64,000 nucleotides of DNA from Plasmodiophora brassicae (Eukaryota; Endomyxa: Phytomyxea; Phytomyxea; Plasmodiophorida), in the NCBI GenBank assembly GCA_036867785.1, contig CP145410.1, forward strand, positions 806,001-870,000, in the 5' to 3' direction. Positions 45,054 to 55,544 of this stretch are shown here, in pieces; positions within the stretch are counted from its first letter, which is position 1, and each line of letters starts with the position of its first letter. The notes below the pieces were generated by a model, which did no database searches, was not told where the DNA came from, and was given only the letters and a program-made list of their open reading frames with translations. A program made the translations under genes and the position numbers.

Positions 45054-46259
45054 ATGCACGACCGGCAGGAGAACGGCGACGGCGAAGAGTGCCAGCCGCA
45101 CGCCTTCTGGGACACTCAGCCAGTGCCGCGCCTGAACGAGGTCATCACGGACGACGGTGCCCATGGGCCGATCGACAAGCCACGTGTTGTTGCTGACGTG
45201 CGACCTACGCCGTACGCGCTGCCGGAGCCGTACGAATGGTATGACCTGGACATGACCAACCCAGAAGAGGTTGACCAGCTGTACGACCTCCTGACGAAGA
45301 ACTACGTCGAGGACAGCGATGCCATGTTCCGCTTCGACTATTCTCGCGAGTTTCTTTGCTGGGCGTTGATGCCGCCTGGGTTTCGTCGCGACTGGCACCC
45401 GGCCGTGCGCATAAAGTCGTCCAAGAAGCTGGTGGCGTTCATCAGCGCCATCCCGGCCAAGGTCCAGGCGTACAACAGCGCGATACCGATGGTGGAGATC
45501 AACTACCTGTGCGTCCACAAGAAGCTGAGAAACAAGCGGCTGGCGCCAGTGCTGATCAAGGAGATCACGAGGCGCGTGAACCTGACAAACGTATGGCAGG
45601 CAGCCTATACCGCCGGCGCGTTGCTGCCGAAGCCCGTTGCGCGAAACCGGTACTATCATCGTACGCTGAACGCGAAGAAGCTTGTCGATGTCGGCTTCAC
45701 CCAGCTGGGGCGTCGTATGACGATGAAGATGATGCAGCGGCTGTGTCATCTGGAAGACGAGACGTCGATCCCTGGCCTGCGGCAGATGACGCCCGAAGAT
45801 GTACCGGGCGCACATGCATTGCTGTCCAAGTACCTGTCCAGTTTCAAGCTGTTCGCCCGTTTTGAGCCTGAAGAGTTCGCCCACTGGTTCTCACCTCGCG
45901 ATAAGATCGTGTACGCGTTCGTCGTCGAAGATCCGAAGACGCACGAAATCACAGACATGATCAGCTTCTACAGTCTGCCGTCGTCTGTTCTTGGGCATCC
46001 AGTGCACCAGACTCTGTACGCCGCGTTCTCTTTCTATAACGTCGCCGGCTCCGTCGAATGGCCGGTTCTCATGCGCAATGCGCTGATCCTTGCCAAGCGC
46101 CACGGCTTCGATGTCTTCAACGTATTGAACATCATGGACAACGACAAGTTCCTGGACCCGTTGCGATTCGGCAGGGGTGATGGCAATCTTCATTACTACC
46201 TGTACAACTGGAAATGTCCCGAGGTGGCCTCACCTGGCGTCGCCTTAGTACTCATGTGA
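45054..46259 (+). CDS. NMT: N-myristoyltransferase
   Basis: The cytosolic enzyme that transfers myristate from myristoyl-CoA to the N-terminal Gly of proteins. It is intronless and about 400 residues long, as usual. The N-terminal region has FWDTQPVPRLNEVI, then EPYEWYDLDMTN, MFRFDYSREFLCWAL, VEINYLCVHKKLRNKRLAPVLIKEITRR (acyl-CoA site and oxyanion region), YYHRTLNAKKLVDVGF, and near the end DVFNVLNIMDN and FGRGDGNLHYYLYNW. The protein ends at VALVLM, leaving the terminal carboxylate in the position where it acts as the general base. All these blocks are intact. Confidence 0.95.
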   Translation: MHDRQENGDGEECQPHAFWDTQPVPRLNEVITDDGAHGPIDKPRVVADVRPTPYALPEPYEWYDLDMTNPEEVDQLYDLLTKNYVEDSDAMFRFDYSREFLCWALMPPGFRRDWHPAVRIKSSKKLVAFISAIPAKVQAYNSAIPMVEINYLCVHKKLRNKRLAPVLIKEITRRVNLTNVWQAAYTAGALLPKPVARNRYYHRTLNAKKLVDVGFTQLGRRMTMKMMQRLCHLEDETSIPGLRQMTPEDVPGAHALLSKYLSSFKLFARFEPEEFAHWFSPRDKIVYAFVVEDPKTHEITDMISFYSLPSSVLGHPVHQTLYAAFSFYNVAGSVEWPVLMRNALILAKRHGFDVFNVLNIMDNDKFLDPLRFGRGDGNLHYYLYNWKCPEVASPGVALVLM

Positions 46260-46473
46260 GAGCACACCCTTTTGAATACACTCGAAAGAACCCGTGCCCC
46301 GGCCCACGATAATCTTCTGTCACGCTGAGTATCCCATGAGGGCGACCTAATGTGCATCAATGCTATTTATTTCCCTTCCGAGTCCCTTCCACCTCATGAC
46401 AGCGAGAACGCAGCCGGCGCGCGTCAGTAATCTGCTGAACATGTACTTGTACTGTACAAGAATAATATCGGTT

Positions 46474-46771
46474 TTAAGGTTCAATCATTTCGCTTTCAAA
46501 ATCGTCCTCGTCTTCGAATGAATTCAGGTCGTGCCATTTCTCGATCTCTGTCTTCAGGAACGCCATGATTTCGTCGGAATCTTTCACGAACAGGTGCCGC
46601 GAGTCCAACTCGTCCAGAATGAACGACGTTTTCGTTGCGTTGAGATGGCGCAGATACTCCCTCAGCGCAACGTCGCTACGATTTGCGCAGTGTCATGGAA
46701 CCGTGTCAGAAAAACGTTGCCCAGAGACGTTCCCACCATTCAATGAGACGCCCCCTCATGAGCCGCACCAT
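46474..46771 (-). CDS. TFB5: TFIIH subunit TFB5 (GTF2H5)
   Basis: The smallest subunit of transcription and repair factor TFIIH, which stabilises the p52-XPB interaction. It is too short and too split to be obvious, and is read only after splicing. Exon 1 is 35 nt (46771-46737) and encodes MVRLMRGRLIEC, closely like the human start MVNVLKGVLIEC. A 61-nt intron (46736-46676) follows. Exon 2 continues DVALREYLRHLN, KTSFILDELDSRHLFVKDSDEIMAFLKTEIE. The product is 78 residues, against 71 in human. The extra length is an acidic tail (FEDEDDFESEMIEP). Phase, length and the conserved start together make this secure. Confidence 0.88.
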
Positions 46772-47255
46772 ATCGACGAAGCGATATCGGTCGTCACGGA
46801 AGGACGAGCTACCCGAACCCGCAGCGCGCCTTCGGACACGGACGCCGTGGTGTGGGCCAGCAAGGCGGAAGAAAGACCTCAAAGTCAGACTATGGCCATA
46901 AGCAAATCCCCCGATGTCTAAAACAGATACCTATGTAGGTAGCGGCGTATCGGTGATGGCCGCGCGTCCTTACACCAGACTGAACCGCATGTTCAGTGAG
47001 ATGACTGGCGCAGTACTAGAGGACGGTATCAGTCCCTCCATTGGGGTTCGCGCGGCAGTTAAACGCTCTCTGTCTCAATTGTGAACACTGTGTCCCGATG
47101 GCGACGGTATACGGGCTTTCGAAACAGGATGGGCAGTGTGGTGTGGGAACCGGCAATCGGATACGTCAGCTAGAAATAGCGATAGTGGCAGTCGGCGACT
47201 GGCGAATCGAGTTGGACGTCGCGGCAGCAGACTGCGCGTTTGTGCGGCCGCCATC
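46772..47255. other. Divergent promoter, TFB5 (-) and Tah18 (+)
   Basis: A head-to-head interval of 484 bp without a gene. It contains TACCTATGTAGGTA (46928-46941), a near-palindrome similar to the 20-bp palindrome at 25900-25919. Confidence 0.4.
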
Positions 47256-49254
47256 ATGGCTCTGGCGCCGTTTGCCATGACGGTCCTGTACGGGTCGCAG
47301 TCCGGCTGCGCGCAGGACGTCGCCGAACGAATTGCCCGGCATGCTCGACTCTGGCAGGTCCCGGTCACCCTGTCGTGCATGGATGACTTCGGCATGGTAC
47401 GCATTGTGGACCTTCGCCTCTAATGCGATTGCAATCGCGTGCTGATTGCGGTGTTGCTCCAGGAAAGGCTAGAGAAGATCATGGCTGATCACTACCACGT
47501 CTTCGTAGCATCGACCACAGGACAGGGTGTTGCTCCTGATAATATGAGTCGGCTGTGGCGGTCGTTGCTGAGCAAACGCCTTCCTAGCAACCATCTAGAG
47601 CATATGCGATTCGCTGTGTTCGGGTTGGGAGATTCGTCCTACCCGATTTATAACGCAGTTGCGAGGCGTTTATTCCAGCGTCTGCTCGACCTGGGCGCTG
47701 TTGCGTTCTATCCCAGAGGACTCGGTGACGACCAGCACGACCTGGGCTATGATGGCGATTTCATGCCCTGGATGGATGGCATGTGGCGTAGGCTTCGCGA
47801 GCTTCATCCCTCACTGGACGCCATGCGATTGGATGAACTTGCACCGAGGTACAAGGTCTCTTTGGTGGATGGTGTCCCTGACGACCATGTACCTCTGGGG
47901 TCATTTGGCCAGGGAGTTGGTCGGTATATACCCCTTCCGGCGCCTGTTCTCGATAGTCGCCGGATCACGCCTGAAGATCATTTCCAAGACGTCCGGATCG
48001 TGGAGCTCTCAGCCCGACATGTACGATACACTCCCGGTGACATTGTAACTATTGTTGTATGGTGCAAAGTTTGCTGGTTCCTAAACTCATTACTGATCAG
48101 TTGATCATCCATCCAAGGAATTCAGTGGAAGCGGCAAGACAATTCATTGTTGACAGGATTCGCATGGATCCGCTCACTGTTGTCGTTATTGAGTGCAAGG
48201 ATGATGACGGCAAACTCCCAACTGGTTGCAAGGTGACGATCCTCGATCTGTTTGTCCGGTTCCTGGACATATTCGGCACTCCTCGGCGCCACTTCTTTGA
48301 GGTTTGCCTCTGAGGTATTGCCTTGCCCCATCGTCGGGCTGACTTTGCTGTTCAGTTCTTAGCGCAATTTGCAACCGACGATGTGGAGAAAGAACGTCTA
48401 CTGGAACTGTCATCACCTGAGGGCCAGGCCGACCTTCTTGCTTATAACTTCAGGGAACGCAGAACATACGCCGAGGTCTTGAACGACTTCCCTTCTGCTC
48501 AGGTCCCGCTTGCACGACTGTTAGAAGAGGTTCCACGTCTGGCTCCCCGGCAATTCTCCATCGCGTCATCTCCTCGTGCTCATCCGGATCGTATCCAAAT
48601 ATTAGCGGCTATCGTGGAGTTCCAGACGCCTTATAAGCGACGTCGTGTGGGATTGTGCTCACATTTCCTGAGAACGCTGAAGGTTGGCGACTCTGTTGAC
48701 GTCTGGTCGCGATCTGGATGTTTATCTATTCCACCGTCTCCCGTTCCGATGATCATGGTCGGTCCGGGCACTGGGATTGCTCCATTTCGTTCTATGTGCA
48801 ATGAACTGTCATTCCTGCACGACCGGGGGCCATCAGAAATCCGGGTCTACTTCGGCTGTCGATACAAGGCCAACGATTTCTACTTCGAATTTGAGTGGGA
48901 CCAGCTGCTCAGCCGTGGCACGATCACCGCGTTTGTGCCCGCTTTCTCAAGAGATCAACCGAACAAGGTGTATGTTCAGGATCAGCTGCGAGAGCAAGGC
49001 GCCGACGTTTGGCGAATCCTGAGTGGCGGCGGCGTGTTCTATTTGGCGGGGTACGTCTCGTAAGGTTCTGGCTCTGCGTCTCCCGTTGCTGAGTATGGCT
49101 TGCTTTTGACAGGTCGTCGAACAGTATGCCCAAGCAAGTGCAAGATGCTATAATCGATATCTGTATTGAGTACGGCCACATGACGGATGATGATGCCCGA
49201 ACATTCGTGAGGCAATTGCAGCGTCGCGGCCAGTATGTTATTGAAACATGGTAG
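47256..49254 (+). CDS. TAH18: NADPH-dependent diflavin oxidoreductase (Tah18/NDOR1)
   Basis: The diflavin reductase that passes electrons from NADPH through FAD and FMN to Dre2/CIAPIN1 for cytosolic iron-sulfur assembly. The FMN domain begins TVLYGSQSGCAQDVAERI and includes VFVASTTGQG and FAVFGLGDSSYPIYN. The FAD domain has APRQFSIASSPRAHP and GLCSHFLRTL. The NADPH domain has MVGPGTGIAPFRS, VYFGCRYKANDFYFEFEW and GGGVFYLAGS. It ends in a conserved aromatic terminus, YVIETW. Five exons with introns of about 55-65 nt join in phase; one restores the PGDILIIHPRNS motif that is split between exons. All cofactor motifs are intact. Confidence 0.92.
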
Positions 49255-49586
49255 CCATTGTTTCCGACTTCGAGGGATTGCCGCGCGCTCGAAGCACTCC
49301 TATCGCAAACAGTGACAACACGTCGTTCGCATAGTGTGCTTCCCGGCGCCCTTGTCGGTGCTGGAGTCTGGCAGTGTCCGCTTTGACAACTGCGATAAGG
49401 CCAGAACGGGTCAGTTAGGGCGGTAGTTCTAGCCTATACAATAACTCAGCAGACGTGTTCGATTCTCACGCTCGATCGAAGCAGGAGAGACATGGAGAAA
49501 CACGCTGCTAACGCGGTTAAGCCAACTGGCCGCCGTTAGCCGGTTGGGCCTCGAGAGACGTATCAGTTGTATTTGGAACACTCGAG
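49255..49586. other. Convergent 3' region, no gene seen
   Basis: The 332 bp between the stop codons of Tah18 (+) and MPP alpha (-) hold only short unsupported frames. This is one of the longer convergent gaps in the window. Confidence 0.4.
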
Positions 49587-51092
49587 TTACTTGAGCAGAA
49601 CGGCGACCTCGGCCTGCGAATGAACTTGGTGTGCAACATCTCCCCAGACGGCTAGGGTTGGCGGGCCAGATACCATCCGACTGGCAACCCGGGCAAGGTC
49701 TTCGGGGCGCAATGCGTCGATCTTCGCAGCCAGGGCCTCCGGTTCGACACGTTTTCCAAACGTCAGCACGTGCTGGCCGAGATCCTCAAACAGGATCTGC
49801 CGCTGCTCCAGGTTCATGAAAAGAGAGGACTTCAGCTGATTCTTTGCGCGCTCAACCTCCTCGGTCGACAGGTCTCGTGACATCATCTTCGCCTCCCGGA
49901 CGAGAATCTCCATTAGCTTGGATCCATCCTCAGGCGCACCGAATGCCTGGAGCGACAGGACGGAGACGTCATCGTGCAGAGCAGTGTGGCAGAGAGCGGA
50001 CTGGACCCATGCGTTCCCAGTCAGGACCCGCATGTACAAGCGGGAGTACATGCCTTTGCCAGGGCCACCAGCCGAGAACGATCCGCCGCCACCCATAAGC
50101 ATCGATAACGCGCATACCGCATAGACGTCGTCGCTCTTCCATCCACCACACCCAAATCCAAGCGCAACGTGGACAAAGCCATCATGCGAAGGCGTCGACG
50201 AACGGAACTCACCGCCGACGTACGGCGAGGCAACTGCCGGAGCGGGCTCGCCGGCGCCTTGCATATCACCGAGGGCCTTCTTCGCAGTGTGAACAAGGTC
50301 GCCATGGTCAACGCCTGCGCCCACAACAACAATACGATCTGGACGAATGACAGAATCGCGGAACGCCTTGACGACGGCCGGATCACGAAGAGCGTTGACA
50401 TTGTCAAGCGTGGCGTGCAGTGGGAGCCCGAGGCCTTTGTGGTTGAATGCCGCGCTATGCAGGGCGTCTTGCGTGATCGTTTCAACATCCCTCGATAGCA
50501 CGTGCTCGATCTGGTGTCGGTAATGGTCAACACGCGAGTTAATCTCCTCGGGATCGAAGGTCCCATTCCGGGCCACGTCCGCAATGATCTCCAGTGCCGT
50601 GTGGGCATCGTTCGGAAGGACGTCGGCCCGAATGGATATGAAATCGCGGTTCGCCTCAGATGCGAACTGCCCACCGAGTTCACCAATGGCCCGTTGAGCA
50701 GCGATCTCGCTACGAGTTGTCGAAGACTGTAGCGATAGAGCGGACAGCACATGCGGTAGACCTGGCAATGGAGCATAGCGCGATCCGCCAGCAATCATCA
50801 GGCCAACGGACGCTCCAGGTAAAACAGATGTCGTCGAGACAACGCGAACCCCATTGGCGAGTTTGGTGACCTCGGCAGGCGGCATGTCGACTGGGCCCGA
50901 CGTCGCCTCGGGGACCGCGCTCGGCGCGATCTTCAACGGGAACGGCGTGTCCAGCGGCACGGCACGCGACGCTGTACGCCCCAGAATGCGGTCGAAGATC
51001 GACCTCGATTCCTGCGAAATGGCCGTCCTCCATCGGCGGCCCCCGGCCGCCGACGCCATGCGCGGCACCGCACGCGAAGCCATCGACATCAT
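49587..51092 (-). CDS. Mitochondrial processing peptidase alpha subunit
   Basis: The substrate-recognition subunit of the matrix protease that removes targeting peptides. It is intronless, about 500 residues. It starts with a basic, Ala/Arg-rich presequence (MMSMASRAVPRMASAAGGRRW). The M16 fold follows, with LANGVRVVSTTS, a weak zinc-site region without the HxxEH of the beta subunit, and the alpha-specific glycine-rich loop GGGGSFSAGGPGKGM at about residue 325, which guides presequences into the active site. Further ATGs upstream in frame (to 51179) give non-conserved sequence, so the MMSM start is preferred. Also possible, but less likely, is a core subunit of complex III. Confidence 0.9.
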   Translation of the reverse strand: MMSMASRAVPRMASAAGGRRWRTAISQESRSIFDRILGRTASRAVPLDTPFPLKIAPSAVPEATSGPVDMPPAEVTKLANGVRVVSTTSVLPGASVGLMIAGGSRYAPLPGLPHVLSALSLQSSTTRSEIAAQRAIGELGGQFASEANRDFISIRADVLPNDAHTALEIIADVARNGTFDPEEINSRVDHYRHQIEHVLSRDVETITQDALHSAAFNHKGLGLPLHATLDNVNALRDPAVVKAFRDSVIRPDRIVVVGAGVDHGDLVHTAKKALGDMQGAGEPAPAVASPYVGGEFRSSTPSHDGFVHVALGFGCGGWKSDDVYAVCALSMLMGGGGSFSAGGPGKGMYSRLYMRVLTGNAWVQSALCHTALHDDVSVLSLQAFGAPEDGSKLMEILVREAKMMSRDLSTEEVERAKNQLKSSLFMNLEQRQILFEDLGQHVLTFGKRVEPEALAAKIDALRPEDLARVASRMVSGPPTLAVWGDVAHQVHSQAEVAVLLK

Positions 51093-51586
51093 CGCGCACT
51101 GATTATGGAGGGACACCGCGTCGGCAAAACCGGGTCCCAAAAGACTGCCCCAACGTACTCGCTGGTGCACGTCCGACACATCGCTGCAGCGCGGCGCCCC
51201 AATACGTACCCCTCGCCATTGTACTTATCGCAATGCTGGGCGGACTACCTAGGCGACGTATCATTGCCGAGTATACTGTATGTACACTGTACTCCGCATC
51301 TGCTCAGCGTCGACAGTCGCCACATGTACAGAGGATGCGAAAGCAAGACGTCCAGTTCTAGAAGGGTTACAGTCAGGCCGGGCAATGTGTTCTAGCTCTA
51401 GAAACGCGCTTTGGACATTCTCGTTCGCGGATTCTGACTCGCGAACCACCTGAACGTAGCAAAAAACCGTCGCCGCCCGGATAGCAGCACCGCTGGGCAT
51501 GGTCAGAGCGTGACCGTGCCCCGCGTATCGACGTGACTGGTTGGCCGTCCCCGGGGGGCGGGCGCCGGTGACGTGTGCGGTCGTCA
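51093..51586. other. Divergent promoter, MPP alpha (-) and PTEN-like (+)
   Basis: A head-to-head interval of 494 bp. Short frames on both strands have no supporting motif. AT-rich GTATACTGTATGTACA lies near 51273, but no clear TATA box stands out. Confidence 0.35.
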
Positions 51587-53073
51587 ATGGACCGGTGGTC
51601 ATCGTGGGCGCAGTCGCTGCGCGAGAACAGCCAACAGGGCCTGACGTCAGCGGTCTCGTTTATCAAGAATGTCGCAATGCTGAACGTGAGCGGCGAGATT
51701 CAGGAGGAGCTGTCCGCCCAGATCTGCAAGGTCACCGATAACATCTACGGTCCGTCTCTTGGTTTTACGACTGCGGTTTCGTACTGATGGTGAGGTTACG
51801 CTAGCGATGGGATTCCCGTATATCGAGCCGTCGGAGATCAGTGGCGGCGTGTCGCTTCCAGCCGTATCCTCGTTCCTGCGATCCCAGTTCCCTGGACGTT
51901 TCATGATTTGGAACCTGTCTGAGCGGACGTACGACTATGCAGAATTTGACAACCAAGTGATTGAGTTCAGATTCCCGGGGTAGTATTCACGTCCATCGGT
52001 TGTTTGAATTCCAATCTGAGCGTCGGATAGGTATCCATCGCCACCGCTGGATAAGATTTTCTCAATCTGTAGATCGATTGATGGATGGTTAAGGGCCGAT
52101 GCTGGCAACGTTGCGATCGTCCACTGCCAGACGGGTCGCGGTCGAACGGTCGCTACAATTGCATGCTATCTGGCGTGGACGGGTGCCTTTCCTTCTCCGC
52201 GAGCTGCTCTGGACCACATCGCATCTGTGAAGGGCGTATCGGTTGAACACTTAATTATTCCTTCACAGATGAGGTACGTGCGGCACTTGAGGCTTCTTCC
52301 GGGGACCGTTTTCCTGACTCGTTGACGTCCAATGTAGATATCTTCAATACTTTAACGACATCATGAATGGGACATATCCATCTATGCGGCCACTTCGCCT
52401 GGAACGTATTATTCTGAACACTATCCCGGCCATCGAAGCGGATGGGTCATGCAAACCGTACATCCAAATTTTCAAGTACGCGAAGCTGTTGAAGTCGACC
52501 GCTTCCAAGCTTTCCGATGTGCCATCGTACAGCAGGTCAGATTCTGCTGTATTTGCCGTCAATACCGTTGTCGAAGGAGATATTCTCGTCCGCGTTCGGC
52601 ACGCCGGTGCAGATGGATCCCGAATTTCCGTCATGCGGTTCACGTTTCATACGGGGTTCATTCGAGATCTGAGCCTGCGCGTGTTCAAAGCCGACATTGA
52701 TGGGGCGTGCAATGACTCTCGCTGCTCGGACGACTTCCACATTGACCTCGTCTTTGCCGAAACTGATGGCGCAATGGACAAGCCACTGGACTCTGCCGAG
52801 TTCTGGAAAGATATGTCCAAACGGCAAGAGGAAACGCCCAGGGCCGCGACGATCCCGAATCGGGTGAGCTTGTTCGACGGAGAAGGTGTTGGTGGAAGCG
52901 ATGAGGAGAAGAAAGTTGACGATATTGATGATATTGACGCGTACATATCGAGTCTTGGTGTCGACGAGCACAGCGACACTGACGAGCTCCTAGCCGAACT
53001 CCAGGCAAATGGCAACAACGCGACGACGACCGATCTCGATGCTGAGATTGCCGGACTACTTGGGGAAACTTAA
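51587..53073 (+). CDS. PTEN/tensin-family phosphatase with C2 domain
   Basis: A PTEN-like protein with phosphatase and C2 domains. Four introns (about 50-65 nt) split the phosphatase. The order is MGFPYIEPS, SFLRSQFPGRFMIWNLSERTYDYAEFDN, IFSICRSIDGWLRADAG, active site VHCQTGRGRTVATIACYLAW and IIPSQMRYLQYFND. The C2 domain follows (RPLRLERIILNTIPAI, KPYIQIF, FHIDLVFAETDG). A C-terminal acidic tail contains DDIDDIDAYISSLG. The Cys and Arg of the CX5R loop are kept, but the two lysines that read phosphoinositide 3-phosphate in PTEN (HCKAGKGRTG) are Gln and Arg here. The enzyme may prefer another lipid or protein. The start at 51587 (MDRWSSWAQSL) fits but is weakly conserved. Confidence 0.85.
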
Positions 53074-53108
53074 TGATAAACGACGGTGGTTGTAGTTATA
53101 TGAATCAT

Positions 53109-53651
53109 TCAGTCCCGACCCATGAGCTGTTTGACGCGTTTCATTACTGAATCCTTGTTCTCGTCATATGGAACATCCTTGGACGGGATTTCGAGGACGG
53201 TCGGTATTGGCTTGTCGTACTGATTAACCAGATGCCGGATCTGGTCAGCGACCTGCATCCAGTGCGACAAAGCATGTCAGCATCTTCAGAACGCACTATC
53301 GACGTCGCCGACCAACATGCTGATTGATTAGGATCATTGCAATATCTTTGCGGGACGTCATCGATTTGAAGGCCTGTTCAATGGTCTCGACAGACGTTTC
53401 TGATAACGATACAGTCATATCACAAATTTCGCTTTCACGAGGCGGGTCTAACTCGAGTTGACGACGAGGAAGTTCGACTGGCCATTCGTCCGATCCCCGA
53501 TGCCGGTAAGCAGAAATCCGGTAACCGTGTCCTGCACCCCACAGCACAGTGAGCGTCTCGACCATCGTCGCCGAGATCCCCTACCGACCTCATCACCAAT
53601 AACGGCAACCAAGGCGCCTGCTGACGGAGCACCGTACACGGCGGCACACAT
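53109..53651 (-). CDS. VMA7: V-ATPase subunit F (Vma7)
   Basis: A subunit of the V1 sector central stalk. It is assembled from four exons on the minus strand. These read ALVAVIGDE, then after an intron DTVTGFLLTGIGDRTNGQSNFLVVNS, then ETIEQAFKSMTSRKDIAMILINQH, then VADQIRHLVNQY with PTVLEIPSKDVPYDENKDSVMKRV. Together they match subunit F along its whole length. Introns are 45-65 nt and in phase 0 except the one after NFLVVNS. The start at 53651 gives a short N-terminus (MCAAVYGAPSAG) as in other subunit F proteins. An upstream open block (53915-53721) could splice in frame to lengthen it, but is not conserved. Confidence 0.9.
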
Positions 53652-54238
53652 GACCACTGGCACTGCCTATCCGAATGTGCGCGAGGGACACGAGTAACCC
53701 ATCGAGGCTCGATACCTACCTTCCTTTCGTAATACGGCAACCCGCTTATCGACTATCGTCGTTTTCGACCAGTCAAGACTGGTATTCTTCGCGTCCAGCC
53801 CTGGGCTGGATGCGAACGCCTCTGACCTAGGAACGCTTCTGTCTGCGAGACCAAACCCGCGCGCCGCGTCGCTGGTGTCGAGTACAATGCTGTCTGGCCT
53901 TCCGGCTAGACCCATGCGACCGTCAACAATGTCGACCGACTAAAACATCTGCCGGTGACCCTTACGTCAGTCGATGATCTGCGCATGGCAACGGTAAAGT
54001 TTCTGGCAATCCGAAACGCCGCCGTCTGCCCCGGAATGATTGGTTAGCCTCGGAATGGCGCTGTGACTTGTGTTTCGCGAATCGAATAATAGTACCTCCT
54101 ACGTACGTAGCTTGTAACTTAAACCGGGTTCTTTTGCGGGTGGCGCGCCGGCGCCGTCGTCACGGCGGATCGCGGTTTGGCGCTGAATCGCTGACCCACG
54201 AACTGTGTGCGTTGCAGATCGCGCGCGCCACAATCAAC
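53652..54238. other. Divergent promoter, Vma7 (-) and RAP1-A (+)
   Basis: A 587-bp interval. It contains a minus-strand open block (53915-53667, DWSKTTIVDKRVAVLRKE) that may be a separate small gene or an upstream Vma7 exon, and a 12-bp perfect palindrome CTACGTACGTAG at 54099-54110, 129 bp before the RAP1-A start. No other gene seen. Confidence 0.4.
54099..54110. promoter_or_regulatory. 12-bp perfect palindrome upstream of RAP1-A
   Basis: CTACGTACGTAG is its own reverse complement. It resembles in style the longer palindrome at 25900-25919 and the near-palindrome at 46928-46941, all in gene-start regions. Function is inferred only from position. Confidence 0.3.
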
Positions 54239-55428
54239 ATGGCATCAAGCGACTTGTTTGATGGGCTGACGTTCTGGATGGCGCCACAGCCCGCTAAGGC
54301 GGCAGTCGCAAGGCTGATCCAGGTGGGGCTGGATGATGTTATATCTGATGACGGGCGACTCATCGTAATTACCAGGAACATGGTGGCGTCATGGCGACAC
54401 AGTACAGGCCGGATGCGATCACGCTTGTCCATGGTCGTCAGTGTCCTCCGGGTCACAACCCGACCTGCTCGGCTGTTTACTCGGACGAATTCATTGACGA
54501 TTGTATTCACCGTGGATGTATCGTGGTAATGCTGCGATATGATGAATGCTACGTGCATGTTCAGCTTATTGATAAAACAGGATGTGAATAAATACGAGGT
54601 GCTTGCTGGGGACGCGCCCAACCCAGCTCGGCCGAAACGCGGGCGGACCGAGTACACCGACTTGGACGATTACAAATTGCTGCGTTACTTTGAAGAGAAC
54701 AACGGCCGCGATTCCATCAAGTTCTTCCGAGAAATGTCTCTTGGTTGCGTACGATGCTGTTTAGCTGTGTACGGATGCCCAAGTGATGACGTGGAAATCC
54801 GCAGGACTTGGGACGAACACCACAGTCGCTTCGTAATCGATATCGAGCTCTGAAGAATATGAATGCAGCAGCCCGTGCCCAGCTCGACGAGGTGAGCAGC
54901 ATGGCTTGATTGTTTCATTTCGTCACTCACCGGATATGGTTACAGCGCGTTGAAGCTCATCTGGAGAGATGCGAGCAGAGGAAGTCCAGTTTCGTTCGCA
55001 ATGTTAATGAGGCCCGAGTTGAACGCCCTGAACCGGCTGACATTGTGTTCGATGAGAACCTACCGGTCAATGTTGAGCGGAATGGCAAGGGCGAGTTGGA
55101 CCCGGATTCACCGGAGGCCATAGTCGAACGTCTCGGGGAAGAATTCAACCAACCTACAGAAGTCATCCTGCATGCCCTGATCATTCACTCGGTATTACGT
55201 AGCGCACCAAGGTATCCGTGTCGCGTTCTGAACCGGTTGTAGGGCAATGTTGACCGTGCTCGCCAGTACCTGTCGGGAGCCACGACCGTCTCCTCGTGGG
55301 AAGTTGCCGAAGACGAAATTCTTGCCCATCCCAGCGACGCCGAGGAGGAACTTCGCGAATTGCACTCATATAGGCCCGATGATGAAATTGCAGACAGGCG
55401 GGACTTCTTGAGAGGGCTGTCCTCATGA
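54239..55428 (+). CDS. RAP1: RAP1-like telomere protein, copy A
   Basis: A telomere-associated protein with BRCT, Myb and RCT domains, as in yeast Rap1 and human TERF2IP. The N-terminal BRCT is divergent (LFDGLTFWMAPQP, YRPDAITLV, YSDEFIDDCI). The Myb-type domain reads YTDLDDYKLLRYFEENNGRDSIKFFREM, then DLGRTPQSLRNRYRALKN after an intron. The C-terminal RCT starts IVERLGEEFNQPTEVILHALIIHS, continues GNVDRARQYLSG...W and ends EIADRRDFLRG, very close to the TERF2IP pattern. Six exons join in phase; the first join uses a donor after GRLI. The domain order and the RCT end make the call firm even though each domain is divergent. A paralogue follows 116 bp downstream. Confidence 0.82.
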
Positions 55429-55544
55429 CCGGCTCAGCGAATCCTAATTTAATACAGTGCCAGCCATGAGTTGCCGTCCGAACAGACAGTCGGGCGACAT
55501 TAGTCTGTTGTTGGTCCTGCGGAGAGTTCCGGCGTGAATAGATC

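Noticed and set aside
44925-45884. 319-codon minus-strand frame opposite N-myristoyltransferase
   Set aside because: It lies exactly antisense to a fully conserved gene and has no recognisable motif.
50021-50794. Minus-strand 257-codon frame within MPP alpha
   Set aside because: A shifted frame of the conserved peptidase gene; Arg/Ser-rich composition only.
54300-54420. A 20-nt intron in RAP1-A
   Set aside because: The alternative donor GTAATT gives a 38-nt intron in the same phase, which fits the size range.
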